This document shows positions 15,206 to 24,247 of a DNA stretch of 38,964 bases, one piece after another. The position numbers were made by a program, and so were the translations under genes. The notes beneath the pieces were generated by a model. It saw nothing but the letters and a program-made list of their open reading frames with translations, searched no databases and had not been told where the DNA came from. Origin of the DNA: Desulfobacterales bacterium (GTDB lineage: Bacteria > Desulfobacterota > Desulfobulbia > Desulfobulbales > JAGXFP01); contig JAGXFP010000073.1 of assembly GCA_024637225.1 (NCBI GenBank), positions 1 to 38,964 on the forward strand. The letters run 5' to 3'. Position 1 is the first letter of the stretch; each line of letters starts with the position of its first letter.

Positions 15206-16804
15206 ATGGACAACAGCTTCCGGAATATGGATAGTCTTCCGGCCCACGACAAACTTCGGCAGGCGGCCCGGCAACCCTTCGACTTAAGCAGCCACGAAGC
15301 CCTGGAGCCAACCAGGCTTGCCGGCTACATTGCCCATACCGCGAGTTATCGGCTGCTCTATTCGACCCAGCGGGTGGACGACAGCACCCTGGATCTTCTG
15401 CAGGAACTGGCCGATCAAAGCGGCGTTATCGAACAGTTCAAGATGATGAAACAGGGCGAGGTGATGAATCACATCACGGGCTACGCTTCCGAGAACCGCC
15501 GGGTCCTCCATACCGCCTGTCGGGATATCTTCTCCGCTATCCCGGAAAATCCCGAGGCCACCGGCCAGGCCCTGCGCGAACTCGACAAACTGCAAAACTT
15601 TCTGGATGACCTGGAAGCCGGCCGGCTGGTCAATGAGCAGGGTGAAAATTTCACCGACCTCATTAATATCGGGATCGGCGGCTCCGACCTGGGTCCGCGG
15701 GCGGTCTATCTCGCCTTGAAGCCTTTCTCCCGGCCGAACCGGCGGGTAAGCTTTATCTCAAATATCGATCCCGACGACTGCGCGGCCGTGCTAAAGGATC
15801 TCGATTTGAGCCGCACCTTGGTGGCGGTGGTCTCCAAAAGCGGCACCACCCTGGAAACCTTGACCAACGAAGCCTTGGTCAGAAAGGCCTTTCACGGGGC
15901 AGGCCTCGAGCCGAGCCGCCATTTCGTGGCGGTGACCGGCGAAAACAGCCCCATGGATAATCCGGACAGATATCTGCGTTCATTTTATATGTTTGACTAT
16001 ATAAGCGGGCGCTACAGCACTTCATCGATGGTCGGAGCAGTGCTGCTCTCTTTCGCGATCGGTTCCGACAATTTCAGGAAATTCCTGGAGGGCGCCAACC
16101 GCATCGACCGGAGTGCCGAAGAAAGGGATATCAGGAAGAACGTGCCCCTGCTGCTTGCCGTGCTCGGGATCTGGAACCGTAATTTCCTGAACTGCGAAAC
16201 CCTGGCGATCCTGCCTTACAGCCAGGCTCTGTCTCGCTTCGTCGCCCATCTCCAGCAGTGCGACATGGAGAGTAACGGCAAGTCAATCAACCGGCGGGGG
16301 GGCTCGCTTGATTACCACACCGGCCCCGTAATCTGGGGAGAGCCGGGCACCAACGGTCAACACTCCTTCTATCAGTCATTGCACCAGGGGACCTCCGTGG
16401 TGCCCAGCGAATTCATCGGCTTCCGGCGCAGCCAGTACGGGTTGGACCTGATCGTAGATCAGACCAGCTCCCAGGAGAAACTTTTCGCCAACCTGCTGGC
16501 CCAGGCCATTGCCCTGGCCACCGGTGCGGAAGACCACAACCCGAACCGCAGCTTTCCCGGCAACCGCCCCAGCTCGATCCTGCTGACCGACAGCCTGACT
16601 CCGGAAACCATGGGCGAACTGCTTGCCATCTACGAAAGCAAGATCGCCTTCCAGGGATTTATCTGGAACATCAATTCCTTTGATCAGGAAGGTGTTCAGC
16701 TCGGCAAGCTTCTGGCTGATCGCCTGCTCAATCTGATGGCAGACAGCACGCACCCTGATCCGGTTGGACGGGCATTCTTGAAAATCGCTTCTTTTCGGGA
16801 ATAG
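15206..16804 (+). CDS. pgi: Glucose-6-phosphate isomerase
   Basis: 532 residues with the full PGI pattern: IGGSDLGPRAVYLAL (about 153-167), SKSGTTLETLTNEA (about 211-224), the signature region YISGRYSTSSMVGA, the catalytic-base segment MESNGKS, and GTNGQHSFYQSLHQGT. It interconverts glucose 6-phosphate and fructose 6-phosphate in the cytosol. The start is supported by GAGG six bases upstream. It is transcribed alone, about 10 kb from the gap-pgk-tpiA cluster. Confidence 0.97.
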   Translation: MDNSFRNMDSLPAHDKLRQAARQPFDLSSHEALEPTRLAGYIAHTASYRLLYSTQRVDDSTLDLLQELADQSGVIEQFKMMKQGEVMNHITGYASENRRVLHTACRDIFSAIPENPEATGQALRELDKLQNFLDDLEAGRLVNEQGENFTDLINIGIGGSDLGPRAVYLALKPFSRPNRRVSFISNIDPDDCAAVLKDLDLSRTLVAVVSKSGTTLETLTNEALVRKAFHGAGLEPSRHFVAVTGENSPMDNPDRYLRSFYMFDYISGRYSTSSMVGAVLLSFAIGSDNFRKFLEGANRIDRSAEERDIRKNVPLLLAVLGIWNRNFLNCETLAILPYSQALSRFVAHLQQCDMESNGKSINRRGGSLDYHTGPVIWGEPGTNGQHSFYQSLHQGTSVVPSEFIGFRRSQYGLDLIVDQTSSQEKLFANLLAQAIALATGAEDHNPNRSFPGNRPSSILLTDSLTPETMGELLAIYESKIAFQGFIWNINSFDQEGVQLGKLLADRLLNLMADSTHPDPVGRAFLKIASFRE

Positions 16805-17315
16805 CGAATAAAGGAGCAGCCTTATTCCGGCTGGCGGCAGCTCCACTTCTCCCGAAGCGGATCACCCAAGATCCCCCTTCCCGCCAAGTTACCGTCATTG
16901 CCATCAGCGGGGTAAATCTTCAGCTTTGCCGAAAAAATTTCCGCCCCCCTTTGCAATGATATAAAAAAATTCCGCTCTCCTTATAAAAAAAGCAGCTTGT
17001 CCCTGACACCTGATCTAAAATAATTCTTGGCAAGAGGCCCTGAACCGGTAATATATCATTGATAATGGGATATGGATTTGGCGGGCAGAGATATAAGGTT
17101 CGCCAAACTGTCAGGGTTTTACTCGTTACCTGAACCCCCAACGCCTCCGGCAAAAAACAGTTTGGCTGTTGAACCATTTAAGCTGAATTTAATTCGCATA
17201 AATCTTGATGGCGGCACAAAAACACAGCACTTTTAGGATATAGAGCTTTTTAATTAGCAATCCCGTGATTTTTTTTGCGAGCTTGTCAATCTCAGGCAGA
17301 ATGGAATTGTAAGAA
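16805..17315. other. Intergenic region after pgi
   Basis: No gene is visible in about 510 bases. The segment 17204-17310 has CTTGATGGCGGCACAAAAAC at one end and TTTTTTTTGCGAGCTTGTCAA at the other, which are diverged arms of repeat family A. The stretch around 16925-17070 is AT-rich and may hold the promoter for the PilZ gene, but no clear boxes stand out. Confidence 0.5.
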
Positions 17316-17675
17316 ATGGGATCTGAAAATCGCGAAAGCGAAAGGAAAGCGGCGCTGGCCCTTTTAGATTTTATTGCGCTTGACGAGTCTGGCGCCCCGG
17401 TTGACCGGGCTATGGCCCGGGCTCTGAATGTCAGTGAAAAAGGCATCCTGCTGGAGACGCATCTTTCGTTGGGCAAAGGCCAGAACCTGCTCATTACCCT
17501 CGGCCTCGATGACAATCTTTGCGAGATCAGGGGCAGAATTCTTCGGGCCGAAAAAGTGGAAGATAACAAATTCCACTACGGGGTTGAGTTTCTCAAAATG
17601 AGTGCCAGTGATGCCGCCACCCTCGGCTGGTACCTTAAAAACTTCAACAGCAACAACCTGCAGACCGCCGAATAG
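17316..17675 (+). CDS. PilZ domain protein
   Basis: 119 residues forming one PilZ domain. The c-di-GMP-binding elements are RESER (RxxxR, residues 6-10) and NVSEKG (about 40-45, matching D/NxSxxG). The strands ILLETHLSLGKGQNLLITL and ENKFHYGVEFLKM-like region complete the barrel. It probably changes a partner's activity on binding c-di-GMP. The partner is not evident, since the neighbours are metabolic genes. The Shine-Dalgarno is weak (GGA about 10 bases upstream). Confidence 0.85.
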   Translation: MGSENRESERKAALALLDFIALDESGAPVDRAMARALNVSEKGILLETHLSLGKGQNLLITLGLDDNLCEIRGRILRAEKVEDNKFHYGVEFLKMSASDAATLGWYLKNFNSNNLQTAE

Positions 17676-17686
17676 AACGCCTCCGC

Positions 17687-18967
17687 TTATCTGCTGTAAA
17701 GGAGTTCAAACCTTTCCCAGAAATCGGGAAAAGACTTGGCCACGCACTCCTCCCCCAACACCTTCACTCCCGGCACAAATAGCCCGGCCAACGCGAAACT
17801 CATAGCAATCCGATGATCGTTGGCGGTTTCGATTTCAGCTCCGTGCAGTTCGGCATCTGGCCCCCGGCCCTCGATAATCAGGGCATCGCGGCGCTCCTCG
17901 ACCTGCACTCCCAGCTTGGCAAGCTCCCTGGCCATGACATTAAGCCTATCGCATTCCTTAATCCGCAGGTGCTCGATATTGGTTATGGTGGTCCGGCCGC
18001 GGGCTCTGGCCGCCACCACCGCCAAGGTCGGCACCACATCCGGGCAATCGCTCATATCGACCTCAATGCCCTGCAGCTCAGGCGGCCCCTGAAGGGTGAT
18101 GCCGCTATCCGACTTGCTGACCCGGCACCCCATTCTGGCCAGAATGTCGACCAGAACCGCATCCCCCTGCAGGGATTTTTTGGGGAGATTGGCAACCGTC
18201 ACCCTGCCGCCGGTAACCGCCGCGGCCCCCCAAAAATAGGAAGCGCTGGAAGCGTCTCCCTCGATCCGATACTCCCGGGCCTTGTAATAGCTGCGCTGGA
18301 CCACGAAATGGTTCAACTCGGCATTGGCCTTGACCTTGATGCCGAATGACTTCATAACCGCCATGGTAAGATGGACATAGGGTTTTGATAAAACAGGGCC
18401 TTCCACGGTCAGACTGGCCTTGTGGGCCGCGTAGGGCGCCACCAGCAGGAGGGAGGAGAGATATTGACTGCTTTTGCCCTCCGGCAGCGTAGTCGAACCG
18501 CCCCGCAGGCCTTCCGCCCTGATCTCCAGAGGGGGGCAGTCTGTCCCCTTGATACTGCGGATCGAGACCCCCCAGCCGGCCAGCGCCTCGATTAGAGGGC
18601 CGATCGGTCTCTCCTCCATCCGCGGTTCGCCGGTGATCGTAAAGACGCCGTTACCGAGCGCGGCCACTGAAGTCAGAAACCTGGTGGCCGTGCCGTTGTT
18701 TCCCAGAAAGATCTTCCGCCGCGGCGGCAAGACCCTGCCGCTGCAACCGGTTATCTTCCAGCGGCGCCGGCTGCGGTCAAGAATCTTGACCCCCATGCTC
18801 CTCAGGGCCTTGGCGGTATAACTGGTGTCTTCACTGACCAGTGGACCATGCAGGACGCTCTCGCCCCTGGCAAGGGCGGCCACCACCAGGGCGCGCTGGG
18901 TGATACTCTTGGAACCCGGCACCTCGATAACCGCATCAATGTGTTCTAAAGGCTTTATTTCTTTCAC
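17687..18967 (-). CDS. aroA: 3-phosphoshikimate 1-carboxyvinyltransferase (EPSP synthase)
   Basis: 426 residues. The N-terminal PGSKSITQRALVVAALARGES, LGNNGTATRFLTSVAAL near 90-106, and C-terminal IKECDRLNVMARELAKLG and ANDHRIAMSFALAGL blocks are the EPSP synthase signatures. It joins phosphoenolpyruvate to shikimate 3-phosphate. Translation starts with GTG at 18967, six bases after AGGA. It lies 167 bases downstream of aroE on the same strand, so the three aro genes probably form one unit. The gene converges on the PilZ gene, leaving an 11-base gap. Confidence 0.97.
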   Translation of the reverse strand: MKEIKPLEHIDAVIEVPGSKSITQRALVVAALARGESVLHGPLVSEDTSYTAKALRSMGVKILDRSRRRWKITGCSGRVLPPRRKIFLGNNGTATRFLTSVAALGNGVFTITGEPRMEERPIGPLIEALAGWGVSIRSIKGTDCPPLEIRAEGLRGGSTTLPEGKSSQYLSSLLLVAPYAAHKASLTVEGPVLSKPYVHLTMAVMKSFGIKVKANAELNHFVVQRSYYKAREYRIEGDASSASYFWGAAAVTGGRVTVANLPKKSLQGDAVLVDILARMGCRVSKSDSGITLQGPPELQGIEVDMSDCPDVVPTLAVVAARARGRTTITNIEHLRIKECDRLNVMARELAKLGVQVEERRDALIIEGRGPDAELHGAEIETANDHRIAMSFALAGLFVPGVKVLGEECVAKSFPDFWERFELLYSR

Positions 18968-19134
18968 AACACTTCCTTTATTTTCGAAAATTTGCTGAGT
19001 TTACCTGACAATTATGTCAAACAGCCTCCCCGAATTTAGCGAAACCGACAATCCGGATTTTTTGCCAACAACTCCAACTTAGCGGTGCCCGAAAGCCGAA
19101 TACCGCTCAAGAAAAAACAAGTCGGACTGTTGAA

Positions 19135-19956
19135 TTATTTTTTCAGGCATTGGTCGAGCTCTTGACGCATCGCCTCAACCGGCGGCGGCTGACCGGTCCA
19201 AAGTTCGAATTGCGCCGCGCCCTGGTAGAGGAGCATCGCCAAACCGTTGACCACCCGGCAACCCGCCCCGGCGGCTTCCCGCAACAAACGCGTTTCAAGG
19301 GGAGAGTAGACGATATCCATCACCACCCGGTAGCCGGCTAGAATTTCCGCCGGCACCGGGGTATTCTCCGGAGCGGGGGCCATCCCCACGGAGGTGGCGT
19401 TAACCAGGACATCGGCTTGCAGGCCGGCCACCTCGGCCAGGGGAATCCAGGTGCAATTCAGATCGGCGGCAAGAGCCAAGCCTCGGGCCGGAGTACGGCT
19501 GGCGATCACCACTTCCGCCCCGGCTTCCAGGAGGCCGAAGCCGAGAGCGCGGGCCGAGCCGCCGGCGCCCAGCAGAACAACTTTCGTCCCGGCCAGCTCG
19601 ACCACCTCGGCCAGGGCTCGATTAGCGCCCTGCCAATCGGTATTTGAGCCGTCGATCCAGCCATCTTTGATGACCAGGGTATTTACGGCGCCAATCCGAG
19701 CCGCGACCGGATCAATCGAATCGAGAAAGGGGATCACAGTCTGCTTGTGGGGAATGGTTACACTGACCCCGCGAATATTCAAGGCCCGGAAGCCGTTCAG
19801 AGCCACTTCGACATCCTCGGCCGGGAAAGGCACATAGACCTTGTTCAGTCCAAGCTCGCGGAAAGCCCGATTCTGGATGGCCGGGCTCAAGCTGTGAGCA
19901 ACCGGCCAGCCCATGATGCCGTAAACCTCGGTACTGCCGTCAGATATCCTCATCAA
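19135..19956 (-). CDS. aroE: Shikimate dehydrogenase
   Basis: 273 residues. The shikimate-binding SLSP is at 22-25, the catalytic Lys at 71 (VTIPHK), and the catalytic Asp at 107 (SNTDW). The dinucleotide motif GAGGSAR follows near 130-136, and a C-terminal GxxMLxxQGAxQF-like segment (GLAMLLYQGAAQFELWTG) completes the family pattern. It reduces 3-dehydroshikimate with NADPH. The start ATGATG lies inside the 3' end of aroD, overlapping by 17 bases, so the two are translationally coupled. Confidence 0.97.
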   Translation of the reverse strand: MMRISDGSTEVYGIMGWPVAHSLSPAIQNRAFRELGLNKVYVPFPAEDVEVALNGFRALNIRGVSVTIPHKQTVIPFLDSIDPVAARIGAVNTLVIKDGWIDGSNTDWQGANRALAEVVELAGTKVVLLGAGGSARALGFGLLEAGAEVVIASRTPARGLALAADLNCTWIPLAEVAGLQADVLVNATSVGMAPAPENTPVPAEILAGYRVVMDIVYSPLETRLLREAAGAGCRVVNGLAMLLYQGAAQFELWTGQPPPVEAMRQELDQCLKK

Positions 19957-20635
19957 AACACTCCAGGGCCTTGCGCAGCGCCGAAACGGATAACTGGCCG
20001 GGGGCGGTAGCCGGACCGTGATCGGGAGCGGCGTAGGTCATGAAGCCCCCCAGCTCCAGGGTGGCGACTCTGCTGATCATCCCGGCCCGGCCCATGCAGA
20101 AGGCGCAGAGGGGAAAACCCATCTCGAAGGCAATCTCCTGCAAGGCCAGAACCCGCAGCACATCCTGGAAAGTCCGGCCCATGGTTACGATTTTGCCGAT
20201 ATCAGCGCCGCTGCGGTACTCGGCCTCGAAAATCGACCGCAGGGCCTGGGCCGAGGCGGTGGTTTTAAAATCATGCCAGGAAACAATCACCTTGACCCCA
20301 TGTTTTTTGGCCAAAGCAAGGAGTTGCCGCCTTAACTCTTCGTCGGCCCGCAACTCAACATCGACATAGGTTGCGCCGCACCGCACCGCCTCACCAAGCA
20401 GAGCAAAACGCTCTTCCTCGCTGCCGGCAAACTCCCCTCCCTCCCAGGTCGGCCGACAGGTAAAGAGCAGCGGCACATTCAGCTTATCGACAAAGGGGGC
20501 GGCTGTCGGCCGGGCTAGGGCGTCCAGACGGATTTCGAGTACCGTGGCCAGATCAGCGGCCCCGGCCGCGAGCGCCAGGGCGCGGTCCGGATCCCTGTCG
20601 GCTATGGACACACAGATTTCCCCGCTTACCGCCAT
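19940..20635 (-). CDS. aroD: 3-dehydroquinate dehydratase, type I
   Basis: 231 residues. EIRLDAL (34-40) carries the substrate-binding Arg, while VIVSWHDF places the catalytic His at 121 and GADIGKIVTM the Schiff-base Lys at 148, so this is the class I enzyme. It dehydrates 3-dehydroquinate to 3-dehydroshikimate, the substrate of AroE encoded by the overlapping next gene. Some bacteria and plants fuse these two activities, and here they remain separate but coupled. It is the first gene of the aro unit. Confidence 0.96.
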   Translation of the reverse strand: MAVSGEICVSIADRDPDRALALAAGAADLATVLEIRLDALARPTAAPFVDKLNVPLLFTCRPTWEGGEFAGSEEERFALLGEAVRCGATYVDVELRADEELRRQLLALAKKHGVKVIVSWHDFKTTASAQALRSIFEAEYRSGADIGKIVTMGRTFQDVLRVLALQEIAFEMGFPLCAFCMGRAGMISRVATLELGGFMTYAAPDHGPATAPGQLSVSALRKALECFDEDI

Positions 20636-20945
20636 CTTGCTACCATCCAGTTAAAATTTTAACAATCGCTCAGCCTATTCCAAAGCAACCGGCTTGTCAA
20701 TAAGGTCGAGCGGCTGACGCCCGGGTGTGAACAAGACCCGAATTAGTGGATAAAATTTCATAGCCCCGCTAAAATTATAATAACGGGCGCAACAAAACCA
20801 TGGCGATTTATGCGACGCCATCAATATTGATGAACTCGTAAAAAGTCATGCTATGGCTAAGCAAAAATACGCCACGACGCAGTAGATCGGAGTTTTTGCG
20901 ACGCCATCAATATTAAACCAGAAACTGTTACAAGGTGTCACTACA
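20636..20945. repeat. Intergenic region with repeat family A, short form
   Basis: An 18-base direct repeat TGCGACGCCATCAATATT occurs at 20811-20828 and 20897-20914. Between the copies lie ACTCGTAAAAAGTCATGCTA, TGGCTAAGCAAAAATACGCC and CAGTAGATCGGAGTTTTTGC, a short-form variant found inverted near 10575-10650. The arms GATGAACTCGTAAAAAGTC and CTTTTTGCGACGCCATC-like ends form an imperfect inverted repeat. The rest (20636-20785) shows no gene. Confidence 0.75.
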
Positions 20946-21518
20946 TTGAGACTATTTATTGCCATCGATCCGCCGCCGGAACAGCGGGAGCGGATAATCT
21001 CCCTCCACGCCGGATTACCCGGCGTACGCTGGACGGCAACCGGACAGATCCATCTGACCCTGCGCTTTATCGGCGAGACGGACGAAGCGCTTTTTCGGCA
21101 AATCAGCGCCGGCCTGGCCTCAATCAGAGCAGAACCGCTGAACTTGAAGATCAGGGGGCTCGGCCAATTCCCGCCCCGCCGCCCGGCCAGAATTCTTTGG
21201 CTGGGTCTGGCACCAAACGAGCAGCTCCTTCAACTCAGAAACCGCATCGAAACAACCCTTGTCCAAGGCGGCCTTGAGTCGGAAGGCCGACAGTTCGCGC
21301 CCCACATCACCATTGCCAGATTCAGAAAGGTGCCGCCCATTAAAGCACTGGCGGATTTCATGGAGACCAACCAGCAGTTCGAACTCCCCTCCTTTGCAGT
21401 CAGGGAGTTTCACCTGTACTCCAGCACCATCACCTCGGCCGGGGCTGTTCACCGAAGGGAAGGGTCATACCCTATCCCGAGTCCTTGCCGGCATCTGTCC
21501 GAGGGAGATCCTGCTTGA
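20946..21518 (+). CDS. thpR: RNA 2',3'-cyclic phosphodiesterase (ThpR/LigT)
   Basis: 190 residues of the 2H phosphoesterase family. The two catalytic motifs are HLTL (36-39) and HITI (120-123), about 80 residues apart as expected. The start is TTG at 20946, with AAGGTG eight bases upstream, and gives the family-typical N-terminus MRLFIAID. The enzyme opens 2',3'-cyclic phosphates on RNA ends and in vitro ligates tRNA halves. The gene stands alone between the aro unit and the convergent ispDF gene. Confidence 0.93.
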   Translation: MRLFIAIDPPPEQRERIISLHAGLPGVRWTATGQIHLTLRFIGETDEALFRQISAGLASIRAEPLNLKIRGLGQFPPRRPARILWLGLAPNEQLLQLRNRIETTLVQGGLESEGRQFAPHITIARFRKVPPIKALADFMETNQQFELPSFAVREFHLYSSTITSAGAVHRREGSYPIPSPCRHLSEGDPA

Positions 21519-21764
21519 GAATTGGGGAAAGCACTTGATAACAATGCTACCACACTGCCTCGGTGATCTGTCGGATTTTTATGGGCGAGATAAATTCAAG
21601 GGGAGAAAACAGCCGCGAAACCGCCCGGAACAAAAGACTTTCGGCTTCGGTCCCGTTGCCCTGAAAGACAACTGAAACCGGGTTAAGTGTCGGCCCGGCA
21701 AGCAAACTTCAGCAGGTCAACGCCAGCCAGTTTCCCAGAACAGAAAATTAGCGCCGTGCCGTCA
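21519..21764. other. Short non-coding gap between convergent thpR and ispDF
   Basis: About 245 bases without a convincing gene or a clear terminator hairpin. Confidence 0.4.
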
Positions 21765-22949
21765 TCAATTGCGGCCGGCCAGGGAGACCACGGCGTGGGC
21801 GGCAATCCCTTCGCCGCGCCCGGCAAAGCCCATATGTTCGGTGGTGGTCGCCTTCAGGTTGAGAAAGGCGGCATCGACCCCGACGGTTTTCGCGATATTT
21901 TCGAGCATCGGTGCAAAGTAAGGCGCCAGTTTCGGCTGCTGGGCGATAACGGTGAGATCAGCATTGACCAGCCGCAGATTCCGGCCGGCAACCTTTTCGA
22001 CCACCCGCTCCAGGAGGACCAGACTCGAAATCCCCTGGAAGGCGGGATCGCTGTCGGGAAAATGCCGACCGAGGTCGCCCAGGCCGGCCGCGCCCAACAT
22101 CGCATCGGCAAGGGCATGGAGCAGGACATCGGCATCGGAATGACCCGCCAGGCCCCGCTCGTAAGGGATGACCACGCCGCCGAGCACCAGCTCCCGCCCC
22201 TCTTCAAGGCGATGGGCATCGTAGCCATGTCCCACTCTTAAATTCGCCACCGCGCCTTCTCCTCGCCGATCCGGTTTCAACAGGGCTTCCGCCAGAACCA
22301 GGTCATCGGGACTTGTCACCTTGAGATTAGCCGCGGAGCCCATCACCACGCTGACCTTAACATCAATATGCTCAAGCAGGGCAGCCTCGTCGGTAGCCGC
22401 GAAACCGTCCGCGGCGGCGACTGCAAAAGCGCGCTGCAACAGTTCGATCCGGGCGGCCTGCGGGGTCTGGGCCTGCCAGAGTCCGGCGCGACCGACATTG
22501 GCGGTCACAAACTCGTCGTTCACCGATTTCAGGGTATCCCTGACCGGCACGGCCAGAATAGCGGCCCCGGTTTCTCCGGCCTGTTTCAGGCAGGCGTCAA
22601 TCAAACCGGGATCGATCAGAGGCCTCACCCCGTCGTGGACGGCGACAAGATCGATCCCGGCCGGGAGGCAGCGCAGACCGGCCGCGACCGAATCCTGCCG
22701 GGTCCGGCCGCCGGCCACCACCTGCTCGACCCTGGTCAGCCCGTAGCGCCGGACCAGCTCACGGGTCCGGGCCAGATGTTCGCCGGGGGCGACAATGACA
22801 ATGGTCTTAATCAGGGAAGATCGCTGCAAGGCCCGGACCGTATGAACCAGGATCGGTAAACCGGCCAGCTCGAGATACTGTTTGGGCAGGTCAAGCCCCA
22901 TTCGAAGGCCGGCCCCGCCGGCGGGGATTATGGCTGCGGCAGTAGTCAT
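21765..22949 (-). CDS. ispDF: Bifunctional IspD/IspF (MEP pathway)
   Basis: 394 residues. The IspD half (1 to about 225) has IIPAGGAGLRMG and PKQY near 22-25, plus AVHDGVRPL. The IspF half (from about 236) begins RVGHGYDAHRL with the metal-binding Asp and His and continues GGVVIPYERGLAGHSDADV, then GDLGRHFPDSDP. IspD makes 4-diphosphocytidyl-methylerythritol and IspF cyclises the phosphorylated product. The fused form skips IspE in the chain and is known from several proteobacteria. The ATG lies only 17 bases past the 3' end of rnpB on the same strand, and the Shine-Dalgarno is weak. Confidence 0.96.
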   Translation of the reverse strand: MTTAAAIIPAGGAGLRMGLDLPKQYLELAGLPILVHTVRALQRSSLIKTIVIVAPGEHLARTRELVRRYGLTRVEQVVAGGRTRQDSVAAGLRCLPAGIDLVAVHDGVRPLIDPGLIDACLKQAGETGAAILAVPVRDTLKSVNDEFVTANVGRAGLWQAQTPQAARIELLQRAFAVAAADGFAATDEAALLEHIDVKVSVVMGSAANLKVTSPDDLVLAEALLKPDRRGEGAVANLRVGHGYDAHRLEEGRELVLGGVVIPYERGLAGHSDADVLLHALADAMLGAAGLGDLGRHFPDSDPAFQGISSLVLLERVVEKVAGRNLRLVNADLTVIAQQPKLAPYFAPMLENIAKTVGVDAAFLNLKATTTEHMGFAGRGEGIAAHAVVSLAGRN

Positions 22950-22966
22950 ATTTTACTCAAGAAAAA

Positions 22967-23343
22967 GACTGGAGCGGGTTGTAAGCCGAATCCTGTACCT
23001 CCCGAAGGAGGCCATGATCATTTATCTGGGATGACGGTCGCCCGCCACCTCTTGCAACCTACCCGGGAACTTCGGACGGGCCGCCCTTAGCCGTATGAAA
23101 TACGGCACAGTTCCCCTATTTGGTCTTGCTCCGGGTGGGGTTTGCCGTGCCTTCCATGTCGCCATGGAAGCGGTGAGCTCTTACCTCGCCTTTTCAACCT
23201 TACCCCGGCGAACCGGGGCGGTATATTTTCTGTGGCACTTTCCTCGGGGTCGCCCCCAGTTCGTGTTACGAACCACCCTGCCCTGCGGAGTTCGGACTTT
23301 CCTCTCCGGCCGCAGCCGGAGCGATCATGCGCCCGCTCCAGTC
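22967..23343 (-). ncRNA. rnpB: RNase P RNA, bacterial type A
   Basis: On the minus strand GACTGGAGCGGG at the 5' end pairs with CCCGCTCCAGTC at the 3' end (helix P1). Between them lie the conserved blocks GAGGAAAGTCCGAACTCC, GCAGGGCAGGGTG, GTAAGAGCTCACCG, GCAAGACCAAATAGGGG, GGGTAGGTTGC, GATAAATGATC and ACAGGATTCGGCTTA. The length is 377 bases. It is the catalytic RNA that matures tRNA 5' ends. It is followed by TTTTT and then ispDF. Several open frames overlap it and are not genes. Confidence 0.97.
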
Positions 23344-23445
23344 AAAAATGTTGCAAGTCATGCACGGTGAAGCCATCTGCCCGGGCTCTCTCCCGTTGGC
23401 CGCATCTGCCGTGAGCAGCTGTAAGAACTTATCCAGCCTGGCCGA

Positions 23446-24171
23446 CTACTTGCTTTCGTCTTCCTCGTCGGGAAGATTATAAAGCAGACGATTACAGGTG
23501 GGGCAGGCATGCAGCTTATCTTCCCGGAGCAGTTCGTTATAGAGCTGGGGCGGCACGTTCATGAAGCAGCCGTGACAGACGCCGCGATTCACGCCGACCA
23601 TGGCCACCCCACCCCTTTTCTCCCGGATCTGCTCGTATTTGCGGAGCAGGGCTGCCTTGACCTTCTTCGCCTTGGTAGCGCGGGTTTTCAGCAATTTGGC
23701 CATTTTGGCCTCAAGCTCGTCGGCCTCTTTTTCAAGCTGGCCGGAATCCTCATTGTACTGGGCTTCTTCTTCAGCGCAGAGGGCGGCCTGATCGTCTATT
23801 TTCTTCTGCAGATAATCGGCCTGTTCCAGCAAACGAACCAGCTCATCGTCCCGTTGACGGTTAGCGCTCTTGGCATCGTCGATTTCCTTTAAGATGCTCT
23901 GATACTCGCGATTGGTCTGGACTTTCATCAGCTTGTTCTGCCGATCCTTGATCATCAACTGGGCATCCTCGACTTCCGATTCCAGCTCACGTCGCCGCGC
24001 CTCGCCCTCGGCGAGTTTGGCTTCGAATTCGGCGATTTCGGCCTTCTGCTTCTCAATCGACCCCTTGCGGCTGTTCAGCTTTTCATTACCGGCCGCCATT
24101 GCCCTTTCTATCTTGCCGATTTTCAGGTCAACGTCCTGCAAATCCTTCAGCCTTTGAATTTCTTCTTTCAA
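23446..24171 (-). CDS. Coiled-coil protein with C4 zinc ribbon (CT398/FlgZ-like)
   Basis: 241 residues. Residues about 5-185 are almost continuous heptad-rich coiled coil (E, K, A, L-rich). The C-terminus has CHGC near 206-209 and CPTCN near 225-229, a four-Cys zinc ribbon with NVPPQLYNELLR between, as in the family including Chlamydia CT398 and Helicobacter HP0958. Members have been linked to RpoN and flagellar regulation or RNA binding in epsilonproteobacteria, but in deltaproteobacteria the role is not established. Translation starts with TTG at 24171, six bases after GGGAG. It lies between nif3 and rnpB on the same strand. Confidence 0.9.
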   Translation of the reverse strand: MKEEIQRLKDLQDVDLKIGKIERAMAAGNEKLNSRKGSIEKQKAEIAEFEAKLAEGEARRRELESEVEDAQLMIKDRQNKLMKVQTNREYQSILKEIDDAKSANRQRDDELVRLLEQADYLQKKIDDQAALCAEEEAQYNEDSGQLEKEADELEAKMAKLLKTRATKAKKVKAALLRKYEQIREKRGGVAMVGVNRGVCHGCFMNVPPQLYNELLREDKLHACPTCNRLLYNLPDEEDESK

Positions 24172-24247
24172 TTGCCACTCCCTTAAATGTTCATATTAAA
24201 TAACAAACAACCAAAACCTTAAAACCGCCGCCGGCACGGGGACGGAT

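Noticed and set aside
16920..17177. 85-codon open frame on the minus strand
   Set aside because: AT-rich intergenic sequence, no ribosome site, no homology recognised.
22967..23414. Open frames of about 90 residues on the plus strand
   Set aside because: They lie opposite the RNase P RNA, whose conserved blocks and P1 helix explain the sequence.
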